In this document: positions 63,574 through 64,000 of the stretch, one piece after another
Numbering within the stretch: position 1 is the stretch's first letter
Layout: the number at the start of each line of letters is the position of its first letter
From: Nocardioides alpinus
GTDB taxonomy: Bacteria > Actinomycetota > Actinomycetes > Propionibacteriales > Nocardioidaceae
Reading direction: 5' to 3'
Length of the DNA stretch: 64,000 bases
NCBI RefSeq assembly: GCF_900112035.1
Contig: NZ_FOKC01000002.1
Coordinates: forward strand, 310,001-374,000
The notes under the pieces: generated by a model
The model's database searches: none
Told to the model about the DNA's origin: nothing
Seen by the model: the letters and a program-made list of their open reading frames with translations, nothing else
Made by a program: the position numbers and the translations under genes

Positions 63574-64000
63574 TCAGCCCACCTGGTGCAGCCGCGGCGA
63601 GCCCGCCTCCACGGCGAACGACGCCCGGGTGAAGGCAGGCGCACCGGGGACCCGGACGTAGGGCAGGCTGCGGTAGTCCGCGCGCAGCTCCTCCGCGGTG
63701 AACCGCAGGGCGACGTAGCCGCGGAGGTCGTTCCAGAACTGGACCTGGGGGTTGGTCCGTCCCCACCGGTAGCTGCCGTCGGGTGAGTCCTCGCCGTCGC
63801 CGTTGGACGTGATCGAGGTGCAGATGAGCTCGGGGGCGGCGACCGAGTCGGGGTCCTCGTGGTCGGCCCAGACCTCGGTGGCGAAGGCGTCGTGGACGTC
63901 GCCGGTCAGCACCACCGGGTTGGTGGCCTCGCGCATCGAGGCGAGGACGCGGTCCCGGCAGGCCGGGTAACCGTCCCAGCTGTCCATGGAGAGCCGGTCG
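63574..64000 (-). CDS. PhoD-type alkaline phosphatase, C-terminal part
   Basis: The frame is open to the window edge, so the N-terminus is missing. The visible 141 residues read LSMDSWDGYPACRDRVLAS, then NPVVLTGDVHDAFATEVW, SVAAPELICTSITSNGDG, and RADYRSLPYVRVPG. These match the C-terminal metal-binding region of PhoD/DUF839-linked phosphatases (GDVH with the His ligand). PhoD enzymes are usually Tat-exported and hydrolyse phosphodiesters and monoesters. The gene is convergent with the sugar dehydrogenase gene. Confidence 0.85.
   Translation of the reverse strand, partial: DRLSMDSWDGYPACRDRVLASMREATNPVVLTGDVHDAFATEVWADHEDPDSVAAPELICTSITSNGDGEDSPDGSYRWGRTNPQVQFWNDLRGYVALRFTAEELRADYRSLPYVRVPGAPAFTRASFAVEAGSPRLHQVG

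Overview
The window is chromosomal DNA of a high-GC actinobacterium. Very GC-biased third codon positions, frequent GTG starts, many ATGA/GTGA stop-start overlaps, a BioYMN biotin system, an IdeR-type iron box and actinobacterial ilvB leader architecture all point there. The gene content would suit Nocardioides or another member of the Nocardioidaceae, but that placement is an inference. Genes are dense on both strands. I saw no rRNA, tRNA, CRISPR array, IS element or prophage.

Layout. 1-2.5 kb: tail of a conserved protein, a DUF402 protein and sulfotransferase pair, and a pentapeptide-repeat protein. 2.5-5 kb: a BioQ-like TetR regulator divergent from the bioY-bioM-bioN biotin ECF transporter, with a palindrome between them. 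5-9.5 kb: amidase, FMN reductase and its divergent TetR regulator, and citramalate synthase (cimA) behind an isoleucine-rich leader peptide and terminator. 9.7-12.8 kb: a membrane glycosyltransferase and an acyltransferase (exopolysaccharide-like pair). 12.8-21.1 kb: one long minus-strand block holding two ABC systems and a two-component system. 21-24.7 kb: hydrolase, HNH protein, Ser/Thr kinase and a DksA-like protein. 24.7-29.5 kb: ilvE, leuB, a tiny conserved-looking ORF, a methyltransferase and a gamma-glutamyltransferase homologue. 29.5-38.1 kb: a 2074-residue secreted GH78 rhamnosidase, divergent from a TasA/camelysin-like secreted protein and a signal peptidase I fused to a LamG domain. 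38-44.8 kb: yczE/MocR divergent pair, serA, YdeI-like protein, DsbA-family protein and an NCS1 permease. 44.8-48.2 kb: efeUOB iron uptake under an iron box. 48.2-52.7 kb: methyltransferase and ilvB-ilvN-ilvC behind a second BCAA leader peptide. 52.7-64 kb: a PCD/glyoxalase fusion, an S66 peptidase, a tandem repeat, a kynU-GNAT-VOC-dCMP deaminase operon, ilvD, an Asp-box propeller, a PadR regulator, an EamA transporter, a sugar dehydrogenase-like lipoprotein and a partial PhoD-type phosphatase.

How the genes work together. Most steps from pyruvate to the branched-chain amino acids are encoded here (cimA, ilvBN, ilvC, ilvD, leuB, ilvE), dispersed over 50 kb; leuA and leuCD are not seen. Both entry points, cimA and ilvB, carry transcription-attenuation leaders with branched-chain codons, so isoleucine supply probably controls citramalate synthesis as well. 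The most unusual locus is at 36.0-38.1 kb. There an ER/SipW-type signal peptidase is fused to a second signal-like segment and a LamG domain, and both it and the adjacent TasA-like protein carry the same FTGQTRNSG motif just after a hydrophobic segment. This looks like a protease fused to a copy of its own substrate signal. The efeB reading frame has no ATG/GTG/TTG before its twin-arginine signal and most likely starts at a CTG overlapping the efeO stop codon.
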